Shown one piece after another: positions 1 through 8,616 of a DNA stretch of 53,781 nucleotides. A program made the translations under genes and the position numbers. Position 1 is the first letter of the stretch. Every line of letters starts with the position of its first letter. The notes under the pieces are model-generated. The model made no database searches. It had not been told where the DNA came from and saw only the letters and a program-made list of their open reading frames with translations. The stretch is taken from NCBI GenBank assembly GCA_022840285.1, contig JALHIE010000014.1:1-53781 (forward strand), in the 5' to 3' direction. This DNA is from Porphyromonadaceae bacterium. Its GTDB lineage: Bacteria > Bacteroidota > Bacteroidia > Bacteroidales > Dysgonomonadaceae.

Positions 1-1515
1 TATTGCAAACAAATTTATTTTCAACAAGAACAATCAAAACTGTCCGGCGAAATCGTTTTTTTCAGCAATTTGAAAAAAAGGGTTTTCAGAGCGGACTCAA
101 CATTGGTACTTTCACTTCCGTCCAGAAACTTGGGCGTATCCGGGAGATTTACCTACTCCTATGACAGCCGTTATTTTACCGAATTCAATTTTGGGTATAA
201 CGGTTCGGAGCGGTTTGCCAAGAACCAACGCTTCGGATTCTTTCCCTCCGTTGGTACAGCATGGATAGTATCCAATGAAAAGTTCTGGGGAAACAACATC
301 AATAAAATTATCCATAACCTCAAATTAAAGGCCACCTACGGGCTTGCAGGAAACGATGCGATTGGACAATTGCAAGACCGTTTCTTCTATCTATCCGAAG
401 TAAACCTGAATAACACCGGAAGAAGTTTCACCTGGGGTGAGAACTATGATTATACGGTAAACGGAGTGGGAACTTCCCGCTATGCCAACGATAGAATTAC
501 CTGGGAGATTTCAAAAAAATTGAATACGGGTATTGAAATCGGACTGTTTAAAGCTTTGGATATACAAGCAGATTTTTATACTGAACACCGGTCAAATATT
601 TTAATGAGTCGGGCAGATATTCCCACAACGATGGGACTGCAGACCACTCCACAAACAAATGTGGGAGAAGCAAAAGGAAAAGGGATTGACTTGTCCGCAG
701 ATTATCAGCATTTCATCAATAAAGATTTCTGGATTACCGGAAGGGCCAATTTTACCTATGCAACATCAAAATATGAAGTATATGAAGAGGTAGACAATAC
801 GCTTACACCGTGGCTTTCCAGAATCGGAGAACCTCTTTCACAGACATGGGGCTACGTTGCCGAGCGGTTATTCGTGGATAATTATGAAGTGGCGAACTCA
901 CCCGTTCAGACCTTTGGGGAATATATGGGAGGAGATATCAAGTACAGGGACATCAACGAAGACGGACAAATTAATTCGTTAGACAGGGTCCCCATCGGTT
1001 ATCCTACACACCCGGAAATAATTTATGGTTTTGGAATCTCCACCGGATACAAAAATTTTGACTTGTCATGCTTCTTTCAGGGATTGGCAAGGGAATCTTT
1101 TTGGATAAATGCTTACGCCACATCACCTTTTATCGACACAGACGACAATTCGGCCGTTATTTCAAAAAATGCGCTATTAAAGGTATATGCCGACAATCAT
1201 TTTTCAGAAAACAATCCCGATATTTATGCTTTATGGCCCCGATTATCAGATAGGCACATCCAAAATAACACCCAAACCAGTACCTGGTTTATGCGGGATG
1301 GTTCTTTCTTGAGGCTGAAATCGCTCGAATTTGGATACACGCTCCCCAAGACATTGACAGCACAGGCTGGGGTTACGAATCTTCGCCTTTATTTCTCCGG
1401 CACAAATTTATTGACTTTTAGCAAATTTAAACTTTGGGATCCAGAGATGGCAGGAAATGGATTGGGTTATCCCATTCAGAAAATATTAAACTTTGGATTT
1501 CAAGTTTCATTTTAA
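1..1515 (+). CDS. SusC/RagA-type TonB-dependent outer membrane transporter, C-terminal part
   Basis: This is the C-terminal half of a SusC-like TonB-dependent beta-barrel that imports oligosaccharides across the outer membrane. The frame is open from base 1, so the gene begins upstream of the window; the first possible start codon inside it (TTG at 70) is not a real start. Family-typical stretches are visible: SYDSRYFTEFNFGYNGSE and FGFFPSVGTAW near the beginning, DINEDGQINSLDRVPIG in the middle, and a final barrel strand ending GFQVSF with a terminal phenylalanine. The plug domain and TonB box lie outside the window. The SusD gene follows after 12 bases, the standard SusC-SusD arrangement, so the two should form one outer-membrane uptake complex. 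The substrate cannot be read from this fragment. Confidence 0.95.
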   Translation, partial: YCKQIYFQQEQSKLSGEIVFFSNLKKRVFRADSTLVLSLPSRNLGVSGRFTYSYDSRYFTEFNFGYNGSERFAKNQRFGFFPSVGTAWIVSNEKFWGNNINKIIHNLKLKATYGLAGNDAIGQLQDRFFYLSEVNLNNTGRSFTWGENYDYTVNGVGTSRYANDRITWEISKKLNTGIEIGLFKALDIQADFYTEHRSNILMSRADIPTTMGLQTTPQTNVGEAKGKGIDLSADYQHFINKDFWITGRANFTYATSKYEVYEEVDNTLTPWLSRIGEPLSQTWGYVAERLFVDNYEVANSPVQTFGEYMGGDIKYRDINEDGQINSLDRVPIGYPTHPEIIYGFGISTGYKNFDLSCFFQGLARESFWINAYATSPFIDTDDNSAVISKNALLKVYADNHFSENNPDIYALWPRLSDRHIQNNTQTSTWFMRDGSFLRLKSLEFGYTLPKTLTAQAGVTNLRLYFSGTNLLTFSKFKLWDPEMAGNGLGYPIQKILNFGFQVSF

Positions 1516-1527
1516 TAAAAAAATACA

Positions 1528-3462
1528 ATGAAAAAATTTAAACTTATTTCAATAGCATATCTTTTTATATTTTCTTTCGCATGTGAAGATTATTTAGATG
1601 TGGTACCGGATAATGTGCCGACAATAGATCATGCATTTCTTGACAGGACCAGCGCAGAAAGGTATTTAGCTACCTGCTATACATATTTTCCTGAACTATC
1701 TGCTCCGAGTGGAGACCCGGCTATACTGGGAAGCGATGAATGGTGGGCAATAGAAGATCAATACTATAACGGACAAAATCAAAGCTATGCCGGATTAAAA
1801 ATAAAAAAGGGTGAATTGAATTCCAATGATCCGTTGTTTAACTTCTGGGATGGTCTTAACGGTGGAAGAGCCTGTTACCGTGCAATACGTGACTGCAATG
1901 TTTTTTTGGAAAATATTCATAAAGTGGGTAACGACCTGAGTGAAGAGGAGTCAAGAAGATGGATTGCAGAGGTTAAAACCCTGAAAGCTTACTATCATTA
2001 TTATTTAATGCGGATGTATGGCCCTGTTCCCATTGTAAAAGAAAATCTTCCAATCTCCGCAGGCATTGAAGAGGTACGAGTTTACAGAGATCCTTTCGAC
2101 GAGGGAATAGATTACATAGTCGGTTTGTTGAATGAGGCTGTTCCGGATCTACCGCTGCAAATCCTCAACATAAGTTCTGAACTGGGAAGGATAACACAAC
2201 CTATTGCGTTGGCATTGAAAGCTGAAATTCTGGTGATGGCCGCGAGCCCTTTGTTCAATGGAAATCCCGACTACAAATCTTTTACCGACAACAGGGGAAT
2301 CCCGTTATTTTCTCAGGAATATAGCCGGGAAAAGTGGGAAAAAGCGGCCGTTGCTTGTAAAAATGCAATCGATACATCTCTGCTGGCAGGTCATGACCTG
2401 TATGAATTTACAAAACAGACAAATGTTTCCGACTCCACAAAACTGTTGATGTCTCTTCGACATGTGGTTACCGACCGATGGAATAAAGAAATCATCTGGA
2501 CAGAGGCCAAGCTATCCATGAATGCATACCAGAGAGCGACTACTCCAATGTTCTTTATAGAACAACATCAATGGATGCCAACAGATCCATACATGTGCCC
2601 TACATTAAGAATGGCAGAGCTCTTCTATACGAAAAACGGAGTCCCGATAGACGAAGATAAACAGTTTGATTATGCCAACAGATTTTCCACGGAACCAGCA
2701 CCTCTAGATCATAAATACTACATCCAACCCGGTTATCAAACGGCAAAGCTAAACATTGGAAGAGAAACACGTTACTATGCTACCTTTGCTTTCGACGGTG
2801 CAACCTGGTTTGGAAACGGACGCTTTAAGGATGTTGGAGACGGTGCGGCAAATGATCAACCGTGGATCATTAAAACAAAAAAAGGAGAACCTCAAGGGAA
2901 AGTATCCAACTTAAGGTACTCCCTTTCGGGATTTTGGGTAAGAAAAACAAGTCATTTTGAAAGTGTGAGTACCTCCTCTTCTTCCAACGTAATCGTACGC
3001 TCGACGTTCCCAATTATTCGTCTGGCAGATTTGTACCTGCTATATGCTGAAGCCCTCAATGAATCACTGGAGACCCCTTCACAAGAAGTATTTCAATACG
3101 TTGATCTTGTTCGTGAAAGGGCAGGACTGGAAGGTGTTGTTGGAAGCTGGCAGGCTTCTTCCAGGTATCCTTCAAAACCATCCACCAAAGAGGGGATGAG
3201 GGAGATAATCCAAAAAGAACGGATGATTGAACTGGCTTTCGAAGGGAAACGGTTTTGGGATATCCGCAGGTGGAAAACGGCCCATCTCTGGTTAAATCAA
3301 CCTATACGAGGGTTAAATCCGGACGGACGAACTCCTGAAGAATTCAATACAATTCGTGTACTTTACACACCTGAATTTTCCACGAAAGATTATCTTTTCC
3401 CAATACGCCAATACAACCTTAGGGTTAATACAAATTTGGTTCAGAATCCATATTGGAAATAA
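1528..3462 (+). CDS. SusD/RagB family glycan-binding lipoprotein
   Basis: This 644-residue SusD-like protein is predicted to sit on the cell surface and act as the lid of the SusC transporter, capturing glycan. It starts with a lipoprotein signal peptide whose lipidated cysteine is C19 (FSFAC). Family features include the early EDYLDVVPDN segment just after the lipobox, the TPR-like helical region with YYHYYLMRMYGPVPIV, and the C-terminal RagB/SusD signature with IIQKERMIELAFEGKRFWDIRRW. The length is normal to slightly long for the family. It lies 12 bases after susC and 20 bases before the next lipoprotein gene, so the four genes at 1-5894 are probably one transcript. Family assignment is certain; ligand is unknown. 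Confidence 0.96.
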   Translation: MKKFKLISIAYLFIFSFACEDYLDVVPDNVPTIDHAFLDRTSAERYLATCYTYFPELSAPSGDPAILGSDEWWAIEDQYYNGQNQSYAGLKIKKGELNSNDPLFNFWDGLNGGRACYRAIRDCNVFLENIHKVGNDLSEEESRRWIAEVKTLKAYYHYYLMRMYGPVPIVKENLPISAGIEEVRVYRDPFDEGIDYIVGLLNEAVPDLPLQILNISSELGRITQPIALALKAEILVMAASPLFNGNPDYKSFTDNRGIPLFSQEYSREKWEKAAVACKNAIDTSLLAGHDLYEFTKQTNVSDSTKLLMSLRHVVTDRWNKEIIWTEAKLSMNAYQRATTPMFFIEQHQWMPTDPYMCPTLRMAELFYTKNGVPIDEDKQFDYANRFSTEPAPLDHKYYIQPGYQTAKLNIGRETRYYATFAFDGATWFGNGRFKDVGDGAANDQPWIIKTKKGEPQGKVSNLRYSLSGFWVRKTSHFESVSTSSSSNVIVRSTFPIIRLADLYLLYAEALNESLETPSQEVFQYVDLVRERAGLEGVVGSWQASSRYPSKPSTKEGMREIIQKERMIELAFEGKRFWDIRRWKTAHLWLNQPIRGLNPDGRTPEEFNTIRVLYTPEFSTKDYLFPIRQYNLRVNTNLVQNPYWK

Positions 3463-3482
3463 TTTTCAATACACTTTAAAAA

Positions 3483-4763
3483 ATGACAAAAATGAAAATA
3501 AAAACAACAAAAAAGGTTTCATTCATCAAAAGAACTTCTTCTGAAAGAAAGAAACAGGTTTTGAGCTTTTATATGCCAATACTTTTCTTAATGCTGGTTT
3601 GTTCCATCCTCCTTACATCGTGTAAGGAAGAAGTAATTGGGCAATATCCCGTTGACAGTACTCCTCCCCAGAAAATTGCAAATCCCCTTGTTACAAATAC
3701 AAAGGGAGGAGCTACCATAAAATATGATCTGCCGCAAGACAAGGATTTGTTATACGTGAAAGCTATCTATAAGCTTCCAAACGGTGAGCAAAAAGAGACA
3801 TTGGCGTCTGCTTTCGTTAATGAACTGACAATAAGAGGATTTGCCCGATCAACGAAAACGAACGTTCAATTGGTTACAGTTGACAGAAGTCAAAATGAAT
3901 CAGACCCCGTCACAGTCGAAATAGAGCCTTTCGATTCTTCAATCTTTGATATTTATGAGAGTCTCTCGGTTATAGCCAGTTTCGGCGGAATAAAGCTTAA
4001 TTGGGAAAATACAACCAATGAGGAGGTTATGGTCGGGGTTTTATACAAGGATGAGGAAAACTCTTTCGTGCCGTTGGAAAATTTTTACACATCGGTTGAC
4101 TTGGGAGATGTGGCAGTACGTGGTATGGAGAGTGAAGAGACAGAATTTGGCATATATATCCGGGATATCTTTAATAATTATACGGACACGCTTGTTTTGA
4201 AGCTAACCCCCTGGGAAGAGTCGGAACTTGACAAATCGTTGTGGAGAGGAATGACTTTATGTCCTTCGTTTACAGTATCACAGTATGGAAAAGCCATGCC
4301 GGTCCTTTGGAATGGCGTAACTGTTATTGATGCGCCAGAAGTGTATTACCTAAATACAACATCTGCTGTAAGGACATTTTTCACTATCGATTTTGGAGTA
4401 TCAGCCAAGTTGTCAAGGTTTAAATTCTGGGGAAGAAACAACTGGTATTTTAATCTGCACCATCCCAAAGAGATTGAAATATGGGGAACGAACGACCCCG
4501 CTGTTGCCAATGGAGATGCTTGTTCGTGGGATGGATGGGAGTTATTGCTCTCTGCCACATCCGTAAAACCATCGGGACCTGACCCGACAGCGTTTGCCAA
4601 TTTAACAACTGAAGACCTTGCCCTAGCACACGCCGGGGAGGAATTTGAATTTCCGCTTGAAGTCCCTGATGTCCGCTACATCCGATTCCGGACTGTTCGA
4701 TCTTGGACGGATTCCAACAGTTCATTCATGGCTGAGTTAACATTCTGGGGACAAGTAAATTAA
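3483..4763 (+). CDS. surface lipoprotein with DUF4959/DUF5126/DUF5000-like architecture
   Basis: This 426-residue protein follows susD and is probably an accessory surface glycan-binding protein. A hydrophobic segment ends in a lipobox with C47 (LLTSC). The region before it is unusually long and basic, so the true start may be further in, for example at M31 (base 3573). The middle resembles the fibronectin-like DUF4959/DUF5126 modules found beside SusD, with TPPQKIANPLV after the lipobox. The last 170 or so residues form a discoidin-like beta-sandwich (DUF5000-like), with FKFWGRNNWYFN and a closing VRYIRFR...ELTFWGQ pattern. No catalytic motif is visible. Domain names come from recognising the arrangement, not from a profile search; the role as a binding protein is inferred from position. 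Confidence 0.8.
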   Translation: MTKMKIKTTKKVSFIKRTSSERKKQVLSFYMPILFLMLVCSILLTSCKEEVIGQYPVDSTPPQKIANPLVTNTKGGATIKYDLPQDKDLLYVKAIYKLPNGEQKETLASAFVNELTIRGFARSTKTNVQLVTVDRSQNESDPVTVEIEPFDSSIFDIYESLSVIASFGGIKLNWENTTNEEVMVGVLYKDEENSFVPLENFYTSVDLGDVAVRGMESEETEFGIYIRDIFNNYTDTLVLKLTPWEESELDKSLWRGMTLCPSFTVSQYGKAMPVLWNGVTVIDAPEVYYLNTTSAVRTFFTIDFGVSAKLSRFKFWGRNNWYFNLHHPKEIEIWGTNDPAVANGDACSWDGWELLLSATSVKPSGPDPTAFANLTTEDLALAHAGEEFEFPLEVPDVRYIRFRTVRSWTDSNSSFMAELTFWGQVN

Positions 4764-4787
4764 TTATTAACGTGTAAAAATAAACTT

Positions 4788-5894
4788 ATGAAACATAAAA
4801 TACAGATAGCGTTAATGCTTTTATCTTTGTCGGTGGTTTTTAGTTGTTCAAAAATGAATGACAAACACGACTTTTATCTGGAAGATGGGGAGATCATTTA
4901 CCTCGGTCGGGTTGACTCTGCAAAGATACTTCCCGGTAAAAACAGGTTTCTCCTTCGCTATTGGATAACCGATAACCGGGCGAAAGAGTTGAACATTTAT
5001 TGGAATCAAATGGCGAATTCATTCAGTACGCCAATTCCCGCTCATCAACCGACTGACTCTATTGATGTAATTATTGGCGATGAAGCCAATAGCATACCCG
5101 AGGGTAGTTACACGTTTCAGTTGATTTCCAATGATGGAAGTGAATTAGAGTCGATAGTTTTTGAAAGCTTAGGAAACGTATATGGAGAACAGTTTTCCTT
5201 GCTTATGAGCGATCGATATGTAAAGAGCGTCGGCTATAATCCCGACCTCCAGGAAGTAAGCGTGGAATGGGGTGAACCCTCCTCTTCCAGAGATATAGGA
5301 GTTGAATTGACCTACTATAAGGGAGATACCAAAAATGTGATTAAAGTTCCAACGAAACAGTTGACTTCAAAAACAATACTCGACAGCGTCAATGTCGAAA
5401 AAGGAGTAACTTATCGAACCATGTTCCTGCCGGAACCCGTGGCTATTGACACTTTTTACACAGCACCGGTATCGTTGACCATACTTCAAAACGTGGCTCT
5501 TGGCAAACCGGTTAAGACCAGCAGTGATGTAAATAGCACTTACCCAGGCGCAAAGGCGGTTGATGGTATCGTTTCGGCAGATTCAAGATGGATCAGCAGT
5601 TCAGCTTCAGGACTCGAACACTGGATTGAAATTGACCTGGAAAAAGAGTACAGCCTATATTCATTCAAATTTCATAAACACCTGTACAATAATTTTTTAA
5701 TCCCCAATTTTACCTTTCAGATAAATAAAAACGGAGAGTGGGTAGATTTAGTGGAAGTAGAAAATTATTTGGGGGAAATTTATGAAAGTATGTTTTCCGA
5801 TGAGGTCATCACAGACAAAGTAAGAATTTTTATTCCTTCTTACCTGAATAATCAAGCGAGAGTGTATGAATTTGCTGTATATGTGAAATATTAA
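4788..5894 (+). CDS. DUF4998-like lipoprotein with C-terminal discoidin (F5/8 type C) domain
   Basis: This 368-residue lipoprotein has a signal peptide with lipidated cysteine C20 (VVFSC). The N-terminal part, residues 25-220, resembles DUF4998: it contains YLGRVDSAKILPGKNR and paired fibronectin-like strands. Residues from about 235 to the end look like a discoidin/F5-8C carbohydrate-binding domain, with NVALGKPVKTSS, the AVDG...SRW motif, and LEHWIEIDL. It is the fourth gene of the SusCD transcript, 24 bases after the previous one. Such proteins sit next to SusD in many Bacteroidota loci and probably bind glycan at the surface. No catalytic residues are apparent. The region after it contains a structured element, which may mark the end of this transcription unit. 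Confidence 0.82.
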   Translation: MKHKIQIALMLLSLSVVFSCSKMNDKHDFYLEDGEIIYLGRVDSAKILPGKNRFLLRYWITDNRAKELNIYWNQMANSFSTPIPAHQPTDSIDVIIGDEANSIPEGSYTFQLISNDGSELESIVFESLGNVYGEQFSLLMSDRYVKSVGYNPDLQEVSVEWGEPSSSRDIGVELTYYKGDTKNVIKVPTKQLTSKTILDSVNVEKGVTYRTMFLPEPVAIDTFYTAPVSLTILQNVALGKPVKTSSDVNSTYPGAKAVDGIVSADSRWISSSASGLEHWIEIDLEKEYSLYSFKFHKHLYNNFLIPNFTFQINKNGEWVDLVEVENYLGEIYESMFSDEVITDKVRIFIPSYLNNQARVYEFAVYVKY

Positions 5895-5945
5895 ACCTGT
5901 AGTAATGTAATAGTAATTGAATTCTACAAAATACATTTAATAAAT

Positions 5946-6068
5946 TAACAGCCCGGTAAATCTTTATCCGTAACTTAAAGAATCGAACGATTACGCGCTT
6001 TAGCTCGAGAACCTCCTTGCAAGTAGTAGTCAGACGGTTATAAGTTTTGAAGAGATACCGGGCTGTTA
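5946..6068. repeat. 123-bp intergenic element closed by a 13-bp perfect inverted repeat
   Basis: The 298-base gap between the DUF4998 and GH95 genes holds this element. Its left arm TAACAGCCCGGTA (5946-5958) is the exact reverse complement of the right arm TACCGGGCTGTTA (6056-6068), with 97 bases between. Inside, CCGT (5968-5971) can pair with ACGG (6034-6037), and 5977-6001 can form a hairpin from AAAG/CTTT and AATC/GATT pairs. CTTGCAAG at 6016-6023 is a further short palindrome. It could be a structured RNA, a small mobile element with terminal inverted repeats, or an RNA switch ahead of the GH95 gene. No target-site duplication is evident and no T-run follows, so it is not an ordinary terminator. 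The rest of the gap shows no clear promoter. Confidence 0.6.
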
Positions 6069-6192
6069 CCTTAAGAAAAGCACACCCTCGAGAAGCTATT
6101 GGGCAAATATGGTTTTACTTACATTCATATTTGACTTTTTTCAGCAAATAGGAGGAACTAAGATTCATTGCCGGGGAAAAAAAATTAAAATT

Positions 6193-8511
6193 ATGACGAA
6201 GATATGGTCACTGATGTTGTTTGCATGCACTTTAGTGTCATGCACAATACAATCACCTGAAGAGCGAAGGAATCTGAAATTATGGTATGACAAACCCGCT
6301 GCCAGATGGGAAGAAGCATTGCCTTTGGGTAATGGTCGTTTGGGAGCGATGGTTTTTGGAGGTGTTGCACATGAACACATCCAATTGAACGAAGAGTCAG
6401 TATGGACTGGAGGACCTATTGAACGTGCCAATCCTGAATCCAGAGAATATCTGGACAAAGTGAGACAGTTGTTGTTTGAAAGTAATTTTGCCGACGGTGA
6501 GAAGATGGCCCAGGAGAAAATCATGGGAAAACGCCTGGATATCGGAAAACATACCTATCAGACCCTGGGTGACCTCTACTTCAATTTTGAAGGTATCGGG
6601 GAAGTTGCAGATTACCAGAGGGAGCTGGACCTGCGAACAGCCATCACAACAACACGTTTCACCTCAAACGGAATTGTCTATACCCGCGAACTCTTTGCGT
6701 CCTCGCCCGACCAGGTGATTGTTGCCAAAATTGCCGCCTCCAAAAAGGGTAAAGTCAGTTTCACAACACACATGGGTCGACCGGGTGATGCCGAAACGGT
6801 TACGGTATCCGGAAACCAGTTAAAGATGGATGGTTTTGCGGCATACGATGGACAAGGCACCCATTTCTCATCATTGGTGAAAGTCATAAATTGCGGAGGG
6901 AACTTGCTGTCCACAGACAGTTCAATTACGGTTAAGGATGCCGATGAGGTGCTTATCCACATTGTTGCCCGCACCGATTTCCTGGGTGATAACGAAAAAC
7001 TGAAAGTTGAAGAAGACATAAAGGCTGTCACTTCACGCTCATTTAAACAGTTACGGAAAAAACATATCAACGATTACCGGCAGCTGTTTAATCGGGTTGA
7101 TTTTGCCATCAACCAAGTCGACACACTAGCCCTTCCTACCAATGAACGGTTGGAAAGAATCAAACAGGGTGAGATGGACAATCACCTCACTGAACTTTAT
7201 TTTCAGTTTGGAAGATACCTGCTCATCAGCTCATCGCGCCCCGGAGGATTACCCGCAAACCTGCAAGGTATATGGGATGGCACACTCTCCCCTCCCTGGA
7301 ATGCTGATTATCACATCAATGTAAATATTCAAATGAACTATTGGCCAGCGTTGGTTACCAACCTGGTAGAAACACAGGAACCCTTTTTCCGCTTTGTGGA
7401 TGATCTGCGTAAACAGGGTGCGATCACCGCCCGTAAAGTATATGGTTGCCGTGGATTTGTGGCCCATCACACCACCGATGTATGGAAATTCACCGATCCA
7501 ATCGGCAGTACCGGTTATGGGATGTGGCCACTGGGAGCTGCGTGGTGTGCAGATCATTTCTGGGAACATTATGATTTCACGGGTGACACACAATTTCTGA
7601 AAGAGAGTGCATACCCGGTATTAAAAGATGCAGCCCTTTTCTTTGTGGATTTTCTCGTAGAAAATCCGCAAACAGGGTTGTTGATCTCCGGACCAAGCAT
7701 ATCTCCCGAAAACAAATTCATCGCTTCCAACAACGACCGGGCTTCCGTATGCATGGGCCCCGCCATGGATCACCAGATTATCCGTGAACTGTTTACCAAC
7801 TGCATCAACGCCGCCGAAGTATTAGATATTGACCATGTTTTTGCGGATACGTTGAGGATGATGGTTGAGCGTCTCACTCCAACACAGATTGGTTCTGACG
7901 GACGCATATTGGAATGGTCGGAAGAGGTGCCGGAAGCTGAACCCGGTCACCGTCACATGTCACATCTATACGGACTCTATCCAGGTGATGAATTTTCCGA
8001 CCCTGCAGATCAAAAATGGATGGAAGCATCTCGAAAATCAATCGATGCCCGACTGCAACAGGGAGGAGGGCATACTGGCTGGAGCCGGGCATGGATCATC
8101 AACTTTTTTGCACGATTGAAAGATGGAGAAAAAGCACATGAGAACCTCCAGGCATTGTATGCCAAATCCACATTGCCCAATCTGTTTGATAACCATCCCC
8201 CTTTTCAAATCGACGGTAACTTCGGGGCTACTGCCGGTATTGCAGAGATGCTACTGCAAAGTCACAACGGGGTACTGCAATTACTACCGGCTCTTCCTCC
8301 TGCTTGGGTTAAAGGGCATATAAAGGGTCTGTTGGCCCGGGGTGGCTTCGAGGTTGATTTGGAATGGGAAAACGGTCTTCTCAAAGAGGCTGTGATCTGT
8401 TCACGGTTAGGCAACCCCTGTACCCTTATATATGGAGAGAAAAGGATAACCATTCAACCTGCAGCAGGTAAGAAAGTCAAACTGAATATGAAATTGGAAC
8501 AGTATATTTGA
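6193..8511 (+). CDS. GH95 family alpha-L-fucosidase/alpha-L-galactosidase lipoprotein
   Basis: This 772-residue enzyme belongs to GH95, inverting exo-glycosidases that remove alpha-L-fucose, or in some members alpha-L-galactose. The start at 6193 is chosen because it begins a lipoprotein signal peptide with C17 (LVSC); an in-frame start at 6109 would add 28 residues that do not fit. The N-terminal GH95 domain opens with WYDKPAARWEEALPLGNGR and IQLNEESVWTGGP. By family knowledge the catalytic set is two Asn, one acid Glu and one Asp. I find matching residues N376 and N378 (HINVNIQMNYW), E506 (SISPENKF) and D674 (QIDGNFG), so the enzyme looks intact. A periplasmic or surface location is predicted. 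It opens the enzyme half of the locus; fucose versus L-galactose cannot be decided from sequence. Confidence 0.93.
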   Translation: MTKIWSLMLFACTLVSCTIQSPEERRNLKLWYDKPAARWEEALPLGNGRLGAMVFGGVAHEHIQLNEESVWTGGPIERANPESREYLDKVRQLLFESNFADGEKMAQEKIMGKRLDIGKHTYQTLGDLYFNFEGIGEVADYQRELDLRTAITTTRFTSNGIVYTRELFASSPDQVIVAKIAASKKGKVSFTTHMGRPGDAETVTVSGNQLKMDGFAAYDGQGTHFSSLVKVINCGGNLLSTDSSITVKDADEVLIHIVARTDFLGDNEKLKVEEDIKAVTSRSFKQLRKKHINDYRQLFNRVDFAINQVDTLALPTNERLERIKQGEMDNHLTELYFQFGRYLLISSSRPGGLPANLQGIWDGTLSPPWNADYHINVNIQMNYWPALVTNLVETQEPFFRFVDDLRKQGAITARKVYGCRGFVAHHTTDVWKFTDPIGSTGYGMWPLGAAWCADHFWEHYDFTGDTQFLKESAYPVLKDAALFFVDFLVENPQTGLLISGPSISPENKFIASNNDRASVCMGPAMDHQIIRELFTNCINAAEVLDIDHVFADTLRMMVERLTPTQIGSDGRILEWSEEVPEAEPGHRHMSHLYGLYPGDEFSDPADQKWMEASRKSIDARLQQGGGHTGWSRAWIINFFARLKDGEKAHENLQALYAKSTLPNLFDNHPPFQIDGNFGATAGIAEMLLQSHNGVLQLLPALPPAWVKGHIKGLLARGGFEVDLEWENGLLKEAVICSRLGNPCTLIYGEKRITIQPAAGKKVKLNMKLEQYI

Positions 8512-8616
8512 GTCGCATGAAAGTGTCAATTTTTATCCAGTACAGATCCTGTTTTCGAAAAGGGCACATTCAAAAAAACGTATGCACAAGATCGAAAAAA
8601 TAAAACACAGATAATT

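Noticed and set aside
70..72. TTG at base 70 as the start of the SusC-like gene
   Set aside because: The frame is open to base 1 and the protein lacks its plug domain, so the true start is outside the window.
5946..6068. Interpretation of the inverted-repeat element as a tRNA or a rho-independent terminator
   Set aside because: There is no cloverleaf with T-loop and anticodon features, the arms are 97 bases apart, and no T run follows the right arm.
6109..6192. Upstream start for the GH95 gene with an AGGAGG-like sequence near 6150
   Set aside because: The added 28 residues do not form a signal peptide, whereas the start at 6193 gives a clean lipoprotein signal.
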